DNA of 64,000 nt from Paraclostridium sordellii. GTDB taxonomy: Bacteria; Bacillota; Clostridia; Peptostreptococcales; Peptostreptococcaceae. The stretch spans positions 829,911-893,910 of the forward strand of contig NZ_LN679998.1 in NCBI RefSeq assembly GCF_000953675.1. Reading direction: 5' to 3'. A program made the position numbers and the translations under genes. This document shows, piece after piece, positions 1 through 9,238 of the stretch (its first letter is position 1; the number at the start of each line of letters is the position of its first letter). A model generated the notes under the pieces. The model was not told the origin of the DNA. It made no database searches and saw only the letters and a list, made by a program, of their open reading frames with translations.

Positions 1-1308
1 GAAAGTCCAGATCTTTTATTACTAGATGAACCGACAAATCATCTTGATATGAAAAGTATAGAGTGGCTTGAAAGCTATTTAAAAGATTATGATGGAAGTG
101 TAATTATAGTATCTCATGATAGATACTTTTTAGATAAGGTTGTAAACAAAGTAGTTGAAATTGAAAACTTAACTTCAAAAACTTATATAGGAAACTATTC
201 AAGTTACTTAAGTCAAAAAGAAGAAGCTTTAATTTTGGCAAACCAGAACTATAAAGAACAACAAAAGAAAATAAAAGCTATGGAAGAATCTATAAAACAA
301 TTAAAAGTATTTTCAAGAAATGGATCTAATGAGAAATTCGTAAAAAGAGCACAAAGTATGCAAAAGAGGTTAGATAAAATTGATAAATTAGAAAATCCAA
401 ATAAGAAAATCGAAAATATGAAAATAAATATAAATAATAACAGTAAACAATCTCAAGATGTTATTTTAATAAAAGAAGGAAGTAAAGCATTTGATAATAA
501 ACTATTATTTAAAGATGTAGACATCTTAGTAAGAAAAGGAGAAAACATAGCCTTAATAGGAGATAATGGATGTGGCAAATCAACACTTGTAAAAATAATA
601 CTACAAGAAGAAAAACTAGATAGTGGAAACTTAAAAGTAGCAAGTAGTTCTAAAATAGGATATCTTCCACAAAATATAGAATTTGAATATAAAGAAAAAA
701 CTATACTAGATTGGTTTAGAGAAGATATAGTTATAACAGAAGGAAAAGCCAGAGAATACTTATCTAAATACATGTTTTTTAAAGAAGATGTATTTAAAAA
801 AGTAAAATCTCTATCAGGTGGAGAAAAATCACGACTTAAACTAAGTAAGATACTTTACTTTGAAGTGAATTTACTAATATTAGATGAACCGACAAATCAT
901 TTAGATATTGAAAGTATAAATAATTTAGAAAAAGTATTAAAAGACTTTAAGGGAAGTATTTTATTTGTATCCCATGATAGATATTTTATAAATAATTTAT
1001 GTAATAAAATATTATCAATAGAAGACAATCAAGTTCTAAGCTGGAATGGAAACTATGATTACTATAAAGAAAAAAGAGAAGAACTAAAAAATAAAGTAAA
1101 ACCGGTTGAAGTTATTAAAATATCTAAAAAAACAGAAAAAACTAAAGCAAAAGAAGAAAGAAAAATAAATAAATACAAAATAGAAAAAGACATGGAAAAA
1201 TTAGAAGGTAACATAAAAGAATTAGATTTTAAAATACAAAATATAGATTGTGATTATATAAAATTACAAAGCTTCCTTGAAGAAAAAATAAACTTGAAGG
1301 GGAATTAG
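1..1308 (+). CDS. ABC-F family ATP-binding protein, 5' end outside window
   Basis: The frame is already open at base 1; the first visible residues are the Walker B region of the first ATPase domain (LLLLDEPTNHLD), so the N-terminal part lies outside the window. A Lys/Glu-rich linker follows, then a complete second domain with Walker A (GDNGCGKST, near nt 560-585), signature LSGGEKSR, Walker B LLILDEPTNHLD and the switch histidine in SHDRYF. Two ABC domains on one chain without membrane segments is the ABC-F layout: soluble ribosome-associated translation factors, some giving antibiotic protection. Which subfamily cannot be told. The frame stops at 1306-1308, but the next frame continues EGELDDLLNKWTEAESY to a TGA at 1347-1349. 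That is a typical ABC-F coiled-coil tail, so a one-base deletion near 1291-1296 probably removed about 17 residues. Confidence 0.9.
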   Translation, partial: ESPDLLLLDEPTNHLDMKSIEWLESYLKDYDGSVIIVSHDRYFLDKVVNKVVEIENLTSKTYIGNYSSYLSQKEEALILANQNYKEQQKKIKAMEESIKQLKVFSRNGSNEKFVKRAQSMQKRLDKIDKLENPNKKIENMKININNNSKQSQDVILIKEGSKAFDNKLLFKDVDILVRKGENIALIGDNGCGKSTLVKIILQEEKLDSGNLKVASSSKIGYLPQNIEFEYKEKTILDWFREDIVITEGKAREYLSKYMFFKEDVFKKVKSLSGGEKSRLKLSKILYFEVNLLILDEPTNHLDIESINNLEKVLKDFKGSILFVSHDRYFINNLCNKILSIEDNQVLSWNGNYDYYKEKREELKNKVKPVEVIKISKKTEKTKAKEERKINKYKIEKDMEKLEGNIKELDFKIQNIDCDYIKLQSFLEEKINLKGN

Positions 1309-1404
1309 ATGATCTATTAAATAAATGGACAGAAGCTGAAAGTTATTGAAATTAGTATAAACATTAAATATCATATACTATATAGAGTTTTTAGGGGGAA
1401 GTTG

Positions 1405-1707
1405 ATGACTAAGAAAATAAGTCAAAAATATGCAAATCTATTTTTATGCTTTTCGATAATATTATCTATAATTATGATATATTTTGTATTTGTTAGAGGT
1501 GGGATTAAAGCTAGTTTAGACAATGAAAATTGGATTATAACCTTAGGAGCTGTAGTTGCTAACATAGCAAATATCTATGGAGGGTTAAGTCTGAAGAAAA
1601 AGGGAATAGATGTAGAATTAAATAAATCAAGAGTACAAGGATCAATAATAATATTAGCTACGATATGTATAGTAGATTTAATACCAAGAATAATTTTTAC
1701 AATATAA
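1405..1707 (+). CDS. Small membrane protein, unknown
   Basis: A 100-residue protein I do not recognise. It has three likely membrane segments: about residues 10-30 (LFLCFSIILSIIMIYFVFV), 44-60 (IITLGAVVANIANIYGG) and 78-98 at the C-terminus, joined by a short basic loop (KKKGIDVELNKSR). ATG 1405 is preferred over the in-frame TTG at 1402 because the AGGGGG box at 1393-1398 is spaced correctly only for the ATG. It follows the ABC-F gene by about 55 bases and lies upstream of another small membrane ORF in the same frame. No functional motif is seen. Confidence 0.6.
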   Translation: MTKKISQKYANLFLCFSIILSIIMIYFVFVRGGIKASLDNENWIITLGAVVANIANIYGGLSLKKKGIDVELNKSRVQGSIIILATICIVDLIPRIIFTI

Positions 1708-1782
1708 TTTATAAAATATCAAGTTAAATACTTTTTATTAGGGGTTATTATAATCTTATTTAGTACACAACTTGGATGTATA

Positions 1783-2046
1783 ATGCTTAATATTTTTTAT
1801 AAAAATAAGAATTTGCTAGGAGTTCTTAATGAATTGTTAAATGGATTTATAAACTCACTTATGATAATTGGGGGTTTAATATTTAGTATTGGGCTAGTGG
1901 ATAGGATTATAGGAAATAAATTTAATTATTTGGAATTGGGAATTATATTTGGATCAATACTAGGATTTATATTTAAAGATATAACCAAGTTTATAGTACT
2001 AGGGATAATGGTAGGGACAATTATTCAATATGTATATAAGAAATAA
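1783..2046 (+). CDS. Small membrane protein, unknown
   Basis: An 87-residue hydrophobic protein with two or three likely membrane segments (residues about 22-42 with a GG pair, 50-67, and 69-84). Family not recognised. The start is uncertain. ATG 1783 has only a weak GGA upstream, while a clear AGGGG at 1740-1744 sits about 40 bases before it. The frame is open all the way back to the stop of the preceding gene, but has no ATG, GTG or TTG there. A non-canonical start nearer the AGGGG cannot be excluded. It is followed by the hairpin at 2131-2163. Confidence 0.5.
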   Translation: MLNIFYKNKNLLGVLNELLNGFINSLMIIGGLIFSIGLVDRIIGNKFNYLELGIIFGSILGFIFKDITKFIVLGIMVGTIIQYVYKK

Positions 2047-2130
2047 AAGGGAGGGGGGATTTTAGTTAAAATAGAGTATTTAGAAAGGCTTTTAATAGGT
2101 GTAAAGAGGACTTATAATTTAGAGCAAATA

Positions 2131-2163
2131 AAAAAGGCTAGAAATAATCCTAGTCTTTTTTAT
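2131..2163. terminator. Bidirectional hairpin terminator
   Basis: Arms 2131-2141 and 2150-2160 pair over 11 bp with one G-U; an A-run precedes and a T-run follows. It sits between the + strand small membrane gene and the convergent ferredoxin/membrane gene pair, so it can serve both. Confidence 0.75.
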
Positions 2164-2184
2164 TTTGATATTTGAACAAATGAA

Positions 2185-2763
2185 TTACTCCTTATACTTA
2201 GCTTTTGAAATAAGTTGAGTCATAGTTCCCATTGGACAATAAACACACCAAGACTTGGGTTTATATAAAATCATAGTAAACACACCAAGAATAGTAGAAG
2301 TAAGCATAATACTATAAAAACCAAATGCAAACTGAGCAACCCAAGGAGAAACCATACTAGTATTCACCCAATTCCAAGGTAACTTAAAAGTCCAAAGTAT
2401 TTTTATAAATTCTTTTAACTCATTAGTGCCATTAAAAACTAAATAAGTGTTAAATAACATAACAATAAACATAGTCATAAAAAATGTTAAAAATCCATAT
2501 CTAAAATATTTACTTTTTAAAAATTTAGGAATATCTTTATATCTTGATAGCTTTAACTTATTTCCCATAAGCTCTAAAAGCTGACCTCTTCCACAATATT
2601 TATTACAATATAACTTTCCTCCACCAGAAAAAGAAATTATTAGAGGTATAAAAAAACATAAAAGTCCTAGCCAAGCAAAAAGTATGTTAAATAATCCTAG
2701 GAATAAATAAAGAGCACTAATGATCCACATATAATCCGTAAACTTTTTTTTAGACTTTTTCAT
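2185..2763 (-). CDS. 4Fe-4S polyferredoxin-like membrane protein
   Basis: A 192-residue integral membrane protein with about four hydrophobic segments and two cysteine clusters. The first is CNKYCGRGQ near residue 53. The second is CVYCPMGTMTQL near residue 172, i.e. the CxxxCGRG and CxxCP motifs of the NapH/CcoG-like polyferredoxin group. Such proteins pass electrons at the membrane. The start ATG is only 2 bases downstream of the 2x[4Fe-4S] ferredoxin gene on the same strand, so the two form one unit and probably one electron-transfer module. The physiological donor and acceptor cannot be inferred from the window. Confidence 0.75.
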   Translation of the reverse strand: MKKSKKKFTDYMWIISALYLFLGLFNILFAWLGLLCFFIPLIISFSGGGKLYCNKYCGRGQLLELMGNKLKLSRYKDIPKFLKSKYFRYGFLTFFMTMFIVMLFNTYLVFNGTNELKEFIKILWTFKLPWNWVNTSMVSPWVAQFAFGFYSIMLTSTILGVFTMILYKPKSWCVYCPMGTMTQLISKAKYKE

Positions 2764-2765
2764 AA

Positions 2766-2972
2766 TTAACTACTAACCTCCTTTAACTGAATTTCTATAA
2801 CTGATGCAGGACAAGTTTTAGCACACTTTCCACATCCAACACATTTTTCAAAATTAATTTTAGCAAAAACACCTTGTTCAATACTTATAATCTGTAAAGG
2901 ACAAGATTTCGCACAAACTCCACAAGCCACACAATAATTTGTGTCAACTATTGCCTTTCTTTTTTTAGCCAT
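2766..2972 (-). CDS. 2x[4Fe-4S] ferredoxin
   Basis: A 68-residue protein with two classical CxxCxxCxxxCP motifs (CVACGVCAKSCP near residue 14, CVGCGKCAKTCP near residue 44), the signature of bacterial 8Fe-8S ferredoxins that carry low-potential electrons in the cytoplasm. The GGAGGG ribosome binding site ends 8 bases before the ATG. It is first in a two-gene unit with the membrane Fe-S protein just downstream, so it is probably that protein's soluble partner. Confidence 0.9.
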   Translation of the reverse strand: MAKKRKAIVDTNYCVACGVCAKSCPLQIISIEQGVFAKINFEKCVGCGKCAKTCPASVIEIQLKEVSS

Positions 2973-3167
2973 AATTTTCCCTCCAATATCAATCTAATAA
3001 TGATTATATTCAAACCTACTTTATAAATCTGTGATAATGTCACAAAAGAATTTATTTAATAGAGGATATAATTTTTAAAATCTCTTTAGATATGATATAA
3101 AGTTATTCTATAGAAATTAATTTGGAAACAGAAAATAAAGCAAAAGATAATTATGTAACTGCACATT

Positions 3168-3198
3168 AAGAGGGCATCGTAAAACACGATACCCTCTT
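3168..3198. repeat. Dispersed hairpin element, copy 1 (GGGTATCGT type)
   Basis: Arms 3168-3180 and 3186-3198 pair over 13 bp with one C/A mismatch around a 5-base loop. The sequence AAGAGGG.ATCGT/ACGATACCCTCTT recurs at 11043-11077 and, in shorter form, at 43960-43984. This copy is 15 bases past the stop of the minus-strand gene and lacks a strong U-tract. Confidence 0.7.
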
Positions 3199-3212
3199 AT
3201 GTATAATAATCT

Positions 3213-3605
3213 TTATAAAAATATATTTTTAAAGCTTTTAAGCAGTGTAAAAATTGAAGTTATTAAAACACAAAATCCTAAAAATGTACCTACAGATATA
3301 ACAGCAGGGGAAAGACTAGTATCTATTATTATTGGAATTAAAAAAACTCCTAAAGATATCAATGGAAGATTTTTACTTAATCCAGAAATAATATTTTTTC
3401 TTCCTAATAAATAATACAAAACACTTAATAGTATAAAGATTGGAATAGAAATAATTAATATAACTAAAAATTGGGTTCCACAGTTTTCATACCAACTAAA
3501 CACATTGTAATAAGAAGAATATATATATTCAGACAGGACTATTGTCGCTGTTAGTAGCAAGTTTAAAATAAAAAACATAATAGAATACTTTTTAGTTTTT
3601 TTCAT
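3213..3605 (-). CDS. Membrane protein, unknown
   Basis: A 130-residue hydrophobic protein of no family I recognise, with four likely membrane segments (residues about 8-28, 44-66, 80-96 and 100-122) and few charged residues between them. The start MKKTKKYS at 3605 is chosen because AAGGAGG lies 9 bases upstream. An upstream in-frame extension to 3656 has no such site. It stands alone on the minus strand, and the dispersed GGGTATCGT hairpin follows its stop. Confidence 0.6.
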   Translation of the reverse strand: MKKTKKYSIMFFILNLLLTATIVLSEYIYSSYYNVFSWYENCGTQFLVILIISIPIFILLSVLYYLLGRKNIISGLSKNLPLISLGVFLIPIIIDTSLSPAVISVGTFLGFCVLITSIFTLLKSFKNIFL

Positions 3606-3831
3606 AAAATTCAACCTCCTTAAAACTATTCTACAAATTATAACAAAAAAAGACAAAAAATTAGTTACAATAAAGTATCGAAATAATTTTAAAATTCATT
3701 TAATTATAATTTAATGTAAAAACTTTTAATCTTACTCCATATCTTAAGCATTTTAGTACAATTTTAAGTAAAATTGTTAAATTTATGATAAGTTATTTTT
3801 ATGAAAATTAATTTAAACAAGGGGATTAACA

Positions 3832-4395
3832 ATGCTATCATTTAAAAATGTATTTATAATTTTTTTCATATTATATTCAACTATATTTTTAAAATCCAAA
3901 ATTAAAGTAAATAAGAATATAAATAAATTTATATACTACATATTAGGCATATATATCTGTTTAGGTATTGTATCATCAATATTTCCTATATCAATTAATA
4001 CCCAAAGAATTCTGTTTAATTTAAAAAATAGCATAGGAGAAAATAATAAATTTTTATCTATAAATTATATATATGAAAGCTTATTCTTAAATATAGAGTT
4101 AGAAAGTAAAGTAATTATATTAAAAGATTTAGCAGAAAACATTATAATGTTTATACCAGTTGGAATATACTTAGCATTTCTTGATAGAAGAAAAAACATA
4201 AAAGAAGTTATTATATTAGGATTTGGTTTTAGTGCATGTATAGAATTTGTAGAATTTTTAACCAGTGTTATTATAGGATATGATTACATACCTAGTAATA
4301 TATATAGTATTATATTAAATACAATTGGAGCTGTTATTGGATATATAATGTTTAAAAAGTTGTTTACAGTAATATTAAATATTAACAAGAGTTAA
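3832..4395 (+). CDS. VanZ-like membrane protein
   Basis: A 187-residue protein with about five membrane segments. The C-terminal half carries the VanZ-like pattern: NIIMFIPVGIYL (about residue 103), then EFVEF (about 138) in place of the usual ExxQ, and NTIGAVIGY (about 163). VanZ relatives are polytopic proteins linked to teicoplanin resistance or of unknown function; the family name does not fix a substrate. The start has AAGGGG 7 bases upstream. Monocistronic, ending in a 24-bp hairpin. Confidence 0.7.
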   Translation: MLSFKNVFIIFFILYSTIFLKSKIKVNKNINKFIYYILGIYICLGIVSSIFPISINTQRILFNLKNSIGENNKFLSINYIYESLFLNIELESKVIILKDLAENIIMFIPVGIYLAFLDRRKNIKEVIILGFGFSACIEFVEFLTSVIIGYDYIPSNIYSIILNTIGAVIGYIMFKKLFTVILNINKS

Positions 4396-4405
4396 AACTA
4401 AATTT

Positions 4406-4457
4406 AAATATAAAAAAGATAAAATGAATTATAATTCATTTTATCTTTTTTATATTT
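4406..4457 (+). terminator. Long perfect hairpin terminator
   Basis: Arms 4406-4429 and 4434-4457 pair perfectly over 24 bp with a TATA loop and internal T-run. It lies just after the VanZ-like gene. Confidence 0.8.
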
Positions 4458-4726
4458 AAAGGATTTTATCTTTAAAAATTATATATTAAAAATTTAATTT
4501 TATATATTTTAAAATAAAGAAAATAATGATTAAAATAAACAGAAAATTCATAAAGTAACACATATATAACTATTTAAATGATTATATATATACAAATAGG
4601 GTAGAAATAAATTGCAAAATAAATGATTTTAAGTATACCCAAATTTTAAATAATAAATTATACTATATAAATATAAATGACATAATAATCTTAGACTAAT
4701 CGGATATATACTAGGAGGGAAATACA
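4458..4726. other. AT-rich intergenic region
   Basis: About 270 bases with no credible ORF. It presumably holds the promoter of the exporter gene; no convincing -35/-10 pair or operator was found. Confidence 0.4.
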
Positions 4727-5602
4727 TTGAAGCTAAAAAAAATGGGGATGCGGACTATAAAAACAGGTATAGCAGTAATGATATGTCTGTTATTAGGTAA
4801 GTTCCTTGTTCAAAAACTATTTTACTGTGCAATAGCTTGTGTAATTTCAGTTCAAGACACAGTAAAAGGCTCTATGAAAGTTGGATTAAACAGAGTAAAG
4901 GGAACTATTGTAGGTGGTATAATCGGATTTTTATTTGCTTTAATTCAACCAGGAGAACCTATTTTATGTGGTATAGGTATAATGCTTACAATTTACACTT
5001 GTAATATGCTAAAAATAAGTTCCGTAGTAGTATCTTGTGTAACATTTTTAGCAATACACTTAGGTGTTGGTACATACAATCCTGCATATTACTCAATTCA
5101 CAGGGTTATAGATACTTCAGTTGGAGTAATTATAGGTGTTGTGACAAATTACTTAATCGCTAGACCTAATTACTTAGCAAAAACAGTATCTGAATTTAAA
5201 AACATAGAAAAATCTGCAATACAACTTATAGAATCTAAAATCGTAAATGAGGAAGATTTAGATATAAACGTATTTAAGAAAAATATACAACAACTTGATA
5301 AAATATATTCAAAATTAACGGATGAACTAGATTATGGTGGAAAGAATGATGCAGATATAGAAAATCTAGAGAAATCAATAAGTATATGTAGAGAAATTTA
5401 TTTTCATATGCAATCCATAGAATTATTAGAAAGCAAACTGTACTTAAATAAAGATAACTATAATGCATTAAGAGAATTATACAATACAGAAGAAATAAGT
5501 TTTGATGTTGAAGAGAATAAAAGTCCTGTATTTAATTATCACCTAAGCAAAATAATAGAAGAGATTAAAACTCTAAAAGAATTTAATAAATCTATTGAAT
5601 AA
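4727..5602 (+). CDS. Aromatic acid exporter family (FUSC-like) protein
   Basis: A 291-residue protein. The N-terminal half (about residues 10-145) has five to six membrane segments with the ArAE/FUSC pattern (KGSMKVGLNRVKGTIVGGIIG, a conserved loop plus glycine-rich helix). The C-terminal half is a soluble helical domain (about residues 150-291). This is the architecture of the small Gram-positive aromatic acid exporter family, thought to export weak organic acids; substrate unknown. TTG is the start, placed 8 bases after AGGAGGG; no ATG is better positioned. Monocistronic, ending at the hairpin at 5603. Confidence 0.75.
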   Translation: MKLKKMGMRTIKTGIAVMICLLLGKFLVQKLFYCAIACVISVQDTVKGSMKVGLNRVKGTIVGGIIGFLFALIQPGEPILCGIGIMLTIYTCNMLKISSVVVSCVTFLAIHLGVGTYNPAYYSIHRVIDTSVGVIIGVVTNYLIARPNYLAKTVSEFKNIEKSAIQLIESKIVNEEDLDINVFKKNIQQLDKIYSKLTDELDYGGKNDADIENLEKSISICREIYFHMQSIELLESKLYLNKDNYNALRELYNTEEISFDVEENKSPVFNYHLSKIIEEIKTLKEFNKSIE

Positions 5603-5636
5603 AATTCTAAGCTTTTAAAAGCTTGGGATTTTTTTA
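5603..5636 (+). terminator. Intrinsic terminator
   Basis: Arms 5603-5614 and 5619-5630 (12 bp with two G-U pairs), TTAA loop, then a T-run. Directly after the exporter stop. Confidence 0.8.
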
Positions 5637-5697
5637 TGTTATAATAATAAATTGTCAATAATTATAACTAACATAAAAAATGTAAGGAAGTGAATTT

Positions 5698-6621
5698 GTG
5701 AAAATCAATAAAAAAATTATAGTAATATTATTACTAATTATATTTATTCCAGCAGGAATATTAACATTTATGATAAAAGAAAATCATAAAAAAGAAGAAA
5801 TAGCAAAGAAAGAAGCAAAACAAGAAGCTTTAAAAAATGAAAAATCTATGAATATTGCTTTATTTGGATTAGATAGAAGAAGTAAAGAAGAAAAATCAAG
5901 AGCAGACTCTATAATGGTTGCAAATATAAATTTTGAAACAAAAACAATAAATCTAGTATCAATACTTAGAGATACTTTAGTAGATATAAAAGGTCATGGA
6001 AAAGATAAGCTAAATCATTCTTATGCTTATGGAGGACCTGAACTTTCAATGGAAACTATAAATTCAAACTTTGATTTAGACATAAATAAATATGTAAGTG
6101 TTGATTTTTTCAGCTTAGCAAAGGTAATTGATATAATAGGTGGCGTAGATATAGATTTAAAAGATTATGAAGCAAATCAAATAAATCAAAACTTAAACGA
6201 AATAAATGGTATAGAAAAGTTACCTAAAGAAACTGATTATATACAAGGAAGCGGCTTAAAAAATTTAAACGGGAGACAAGCTGTGGCTTATTGTAGAATA
6301 AGAAAAGAAGGTAATGGAGATTATGAAAGAACTCAAAGACAAAGAAATGTATTAAAAGCTATACTTTTAAAATATGAGAAGTTAGATTCAGGTAAAAGGT
6401 TTGAAGTAGGTATGGAAATGATGTCTCAAGTAAATACAAATATACCTATAAATGATATAAAAGATCTTCAAAATAAAATTTTAAGTGATAAAGATTTTAC
6501 TATAAATCAACATATGATACCATTTGAAGGAAGTTTTGAAACTAAAATAATAGATAAAAAGTGGGTAATAGATGCAAATATGAAAGAGAATATTAAAAAA
6601 ATTCATGAATACCTAAAATAA
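5698..6621 (+). CDS. LytR-CpsA-Psr (LCP) family protein
   Basis: A 307-residue protein with an N-terminal signal anchor (about residues 5-25) and an extracellular LCP domain starting at MNIALFGLDRR (about residue 51). Conserved pieces include RADSIMVANIN, SILRDTLVDI with the functional arginine, KLNHSYAYGG and QAVAYCRIRK, followed by YERTQRQR. LCP enzymes transfer lipid-linked wall polymers such as teichoic acid or capsule onto peptidoglycan at the outer membrane face. GTG start with AGGAAG upstream. Monocistronic with its own terminator. Confidence 0.9.
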   Translation: MKINKKIIVILLLIIFIPAGILTFMIKENHKKEEIAKKEAKQEALKNEKSMNIALFGLDRRSKEEKSRADSIMVANINFETKTINLVSILRDTLVDIKGHGKDKLNHSYAYGGPELSMETINSNFDLDINKYVSVDFFSLAKVIDIIGGVDIDLKDYEANQINQNLNEINGIEKLPKETDYIQGSGLKNLNGRQAVAYCRIRKEGNGDYERTQRQRNVLKAILLKYEKLDSGKRFEVGMEMMSQVNTNIPINDIKDLQNKILSDKDFTINQHMIPFEGSFETKIIDKKWVIDANMKENIKKIHEYLK

Positions 6622-6655
6622 AAAGACGAGTGTCAGTGGGGCACTCGTCTTTTCT
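6621..6655 (+). terminator. Intrinsic terminator
   Basis: Arms 6621-6632 and 6642-6653 pair perfectly (GACGAGTG/CACTCGTC core) with U-tail; follows the LCP gene. Confidence 0.9.
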
Positions 6656-6784
6656 TAAAAGGAGAAATAAGTATAGTATATTTAGCGATATAATTAAAAA
6701 TTTCATTTGAAATTATATTAAAATTATAAACAAATAAAAAAAATATATACATTAAATTTATAATTTTTATAAATTATTTTTAAA

Positions 6785-7651
6785 TTAATCATTTTTAAGT
6801 GATGAAAGTACATTACACATGGTATTAATATCATCCTTGCTTAGATTATCAAAATTTTCTAATCTATTTACAATATCCAATATAACTTTATCTTTGTACT
6901 CATCATTACTAAACTTAGAACTAGATATTACATCCTTTAAACTATCGTTTAGAATTTGATAGTTATTTTTACTTTTATGCTTATTATTATGATGTCTTAT
7001 ATTTTCTTTTTTTATAAAGTATGTAGATAATGTAGAAGTTAAAGAACCTATAAAGCCTATTCCAAATATCATCAAAATACAAGCAATAATTCTTCCTGAA
7101 AAAGTTTTAGGACAAATATATCCATATCCAACGGTAGTAACAGTAACTATGCTCCACCAAAGAGAATCTCCTATATTCCAATGTTCAAAATAACTCATAG
7201 TTACTGAACTTAAAAATATCATAAATAAAGCTATAAACAAAGTATAACTAAAGTTATTAGTTTTAAGTAATTTATAAAAATTACTATCACTTTTTTTAAT
7301 AATAGCTACTATTCTAAGAACCATAACAAGTTTTAATAGTATTACATACTTTCCAAGTTTTAAAATACCATAATTAGATAGTAAAATAAAAAAAGTATGA
7401 AAAGGAATAATTGAAATTAAATCTATTATATTATTTTTAACAAATGATTTTTTATCATTACTTAAAACAAATCGAGTTATATAATCTACAACAAATATTA
7501 TCCATATTATACAGGCTGTATTTGTTAAAATAACATTTATATTAAAACTTAAATGTAGAGTAAGTTGAACGATTAAAATTACTGCTATTAATAAGGATAA
7601 AAAAGCCATCATTAAATTGTAAGCAATATGTTTTTTTTTCGTAGTAACCAT
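6785..7651 (-). CDS. Voltage-gated-type K+ channel protein
   Basis: About 288 residues. Six membrane segments span roughly residues 10-215, with the selectivity filter TVTTVGYGY near residue 175 followed by the inner helix. The S4-like stretch VMVLRIVAIIKK is weakly charged. The C-terminal 75 residues are soluble, Lys/Asn-rich and helical, without an obvious RCK domain. It probably conducts K+ across the cell membrane. An ATG at 7669 would add six residues, but the only GGAG lies inside those codons, which favours 7651. It stands alone on the minus strand. Confidence 0.8.
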   Translation of the reverse strand: MVTTKKKHIAYNLMMAFLSLLIAVILIVQLTLHLSFNINVILTNTACIIWIIFVVDYITRFVLSNDKKSFVKNNIIDLISIIPFHTFFILLSNYGILKLGKYVILLKLVMVLRIVAIIKKSDSNFYKLLKTNNFSYTLFIALFMIFLSSVTMSYFEHWNIGDSLWWSIVTVTTVGYGYICPKTFSGRIIACILMIFGIGFIGSLTSTLSTYFIKKENIRHHNNKHKSKNNYQILNDSLKDVISSSKFSNDEYKDKVILDIVNRLENFDNLSKDDINTMCNVLSSLKND

Positions 7652-7842
7652 AAAAATAAAAAGCTCCATTCTATTTAAATTAGATATAACAATATATTAA
7701 GATAAAAAATATTTGTTGTCAAAAAAAGGAAAAATAGGTCGCAATCAAAAAATTATATATAAATAAAAAATAATATCTTTGTTTTTAAATAAAAATTATA
7801 TATATTTTAAATATATTAAAAAATATATAATTTGGAGGATAT

Positions 7843-8865
7843 ATGGGAATAGAAAAAGAGTATTTAATAAATATTGGGGAATTAAAAAAAGGGAAAAATA
7901 ATTTAATAACAGATGTTGATGGAGTTAGGGTAGGTCATGTAACTTTAGATAATCAAGATATAAAAACAGGTGTAACAGCCATACTACCTCATGGAGGAAA
8001 TATTTTTAAAGAAAAGGTAATGGCATCTACTTTTGTTATAAATGGTTTTGGGAAAAGCATTGGGCTTATACAAGTAGATGAACTTGGGACTATAGAAACA
8101 CCAATAATTCTAACTAATACACTAAGTATTGGAACAGCATGTACTGGATTAATAAAATATATGTTAAGTGAAAATGAAGATATAGGAAAAACTACATCTA
8201 CAGTAAATCCAATGGTGCTTGAATGTAATGATGGATTTTTAAATGATATAAGAGGACTTCATGTAAAAGAATCACACATAATAGAAGCTATAAAAAAGGC
8301 AAGCAATGATTTTGAAGAAGGATCAGTAGGAGCTGGGACAGGAATGAGTTGTTATCAATTAAAAGGTGGAATAGGGTCATCTTCAAGAGCTATAACTTTA
8401 GATAATAAGGAATACATAGTAGGAAGTTTAGTTTTATCTAACTGTGGACTAGAAAAAGATTTAATATTAGATGGAAGAAAAATAGGCAGAGAGATAACTA
8501 GTAAAAAAGATTTAGAATTAGAAAAAGGATCTATAATAATTGTAATAGCAACTGATATACCTCTTAGTGAAAGACAATTAAAAAGGGTAGCAAAAAGAGC
8601 TAGTATATCATTAGGAAGAACTGGTTCTCACTTAGGAAATGGAAGTGGAGATATAGTAGTTGCATTTTCAACTGCAAATAAAGTTAGTCATTATGAAGAA
8701 AAAGATATAAATTCAATGAAATTTATAAATGAAAATAAAATAGATTTAATTTTTAGAGCAAGCATAGAATCCATTGAAGAATCTATAATTAGTTCTATGA
8801 TACATTCAAAAGAAACTGTAGGGCGAGATAATAATAAAAGGAAAAGTATAATGAATTATATATAA
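7843..8865 (+). CDS. P1 family (DmpA-type) aminopeptidase
   Basis: A 340-residue DmpA/BapA family N-terminal nucleophile hydrolase. The N-terminal part shows ITDVDGVRVGHVTL (about residue 22), then VGAGTGMSCYQLKGGIGSSSR (about 162-182) and SLVLSNCG (about 195). The autoproteolysis site is probably Gly229-Ser230 in KGSIIIVIATD; Ser230 would become the nucleophile. The last part has GRTGSHLGNGSGDIV. These enzymes remove N-terminal residues from amides and D-, L- or beta-peptides; substrate unknown. ATG with GGAGG 7 bases upstream. The AbgT transporter lies downstream behind a terminator. Confidence 0.88.
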   Translation: MGIEKEYLINIGELKKGKNNLITDVDGVRVGHVTLDNQDIKTGVTAILPHGGNIFKEKVMASTFVINGFGKSIGLIQVDELGTIETPIILTNTLSIGTACTGLIKYMLSENEDIGKTTSTVNPMVLECNDGFLNDIRGLHVKESHIIEAIKKASNDFEEGSVGAGTGMSCYQLKGGIGSSSRAITLDNKEYIVGSLVLSNCGLEKDLILDGRKIGREITSKKDLELEKGSIIIVIATDIPLSERQLKRVAKRASISLGRTGSHLGNGSGDIVVAFSTANKVSHYEEKDINSMKFINENKIDLIFRASIESIEESIISSMIHSKETVGRDNNKRKSIMNYI

Positions 8866-9238
8866 TAAAAATAATAATCTACAAAAATCAAAAAATTTTA
8901 ATTTGAAGTGTTTAAAACTATTCTAATTGGTTATATATATAATATCATAAGATTTTCCGCCATAGAAATTTTAATTAATATACAATTTTTTTCAAGCTCA
9001 AAAACAAGACTTTTTAAGTCTTGTTTTATTTTTTTTTGTCAAATTCATATCTATACACTAATCAAATTTAAAACTCTTTTAAAAAAGTTCATAATCGACA
9101 GTTAAACTCGAAATTTAGGGAAAAGTTTCAATAATTAAAATATTCAAAATTGTAGAAAAAATTAAAATTGTGTTGTATAATCAACTTGAGAAAAGGGAAT
9201 TATATGTATTAAAAATTTTTTAGGGGGAAATTGTTATT
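8866..9238. other. Intergenic region with terminator
   Basis: It holds the hairpin at 9001-9037 and, presumably, the promoter of the AbgT gene. A TATAAT at 9176-9181 has no well-spaced -35. No coding signal seen. Confidence 0.4.
9001..9037 (+). terminator. Intrinsic terminator
   Basis: Arms 9001-9012 and 9016-9027 pair perfectly (ACAAGACTT/AAGTCTTGT core), followed by nine T residues. It ends the P1 peptidase transcript. Confidence 0.9.

Noticed and set aside
8908-9105. 65-residue open frame between the P1 peptidase and AbgT genes
   Set aside because: It runs through a clear intrinsic terminator, has low-complexity composition and no ribosome site.
9150-9181. Promoter for the AbgT gene (TTGTAG...TATAAT)
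   Set aside because: The spacer is 20 bases, too long for a confident sigma-A promoter.
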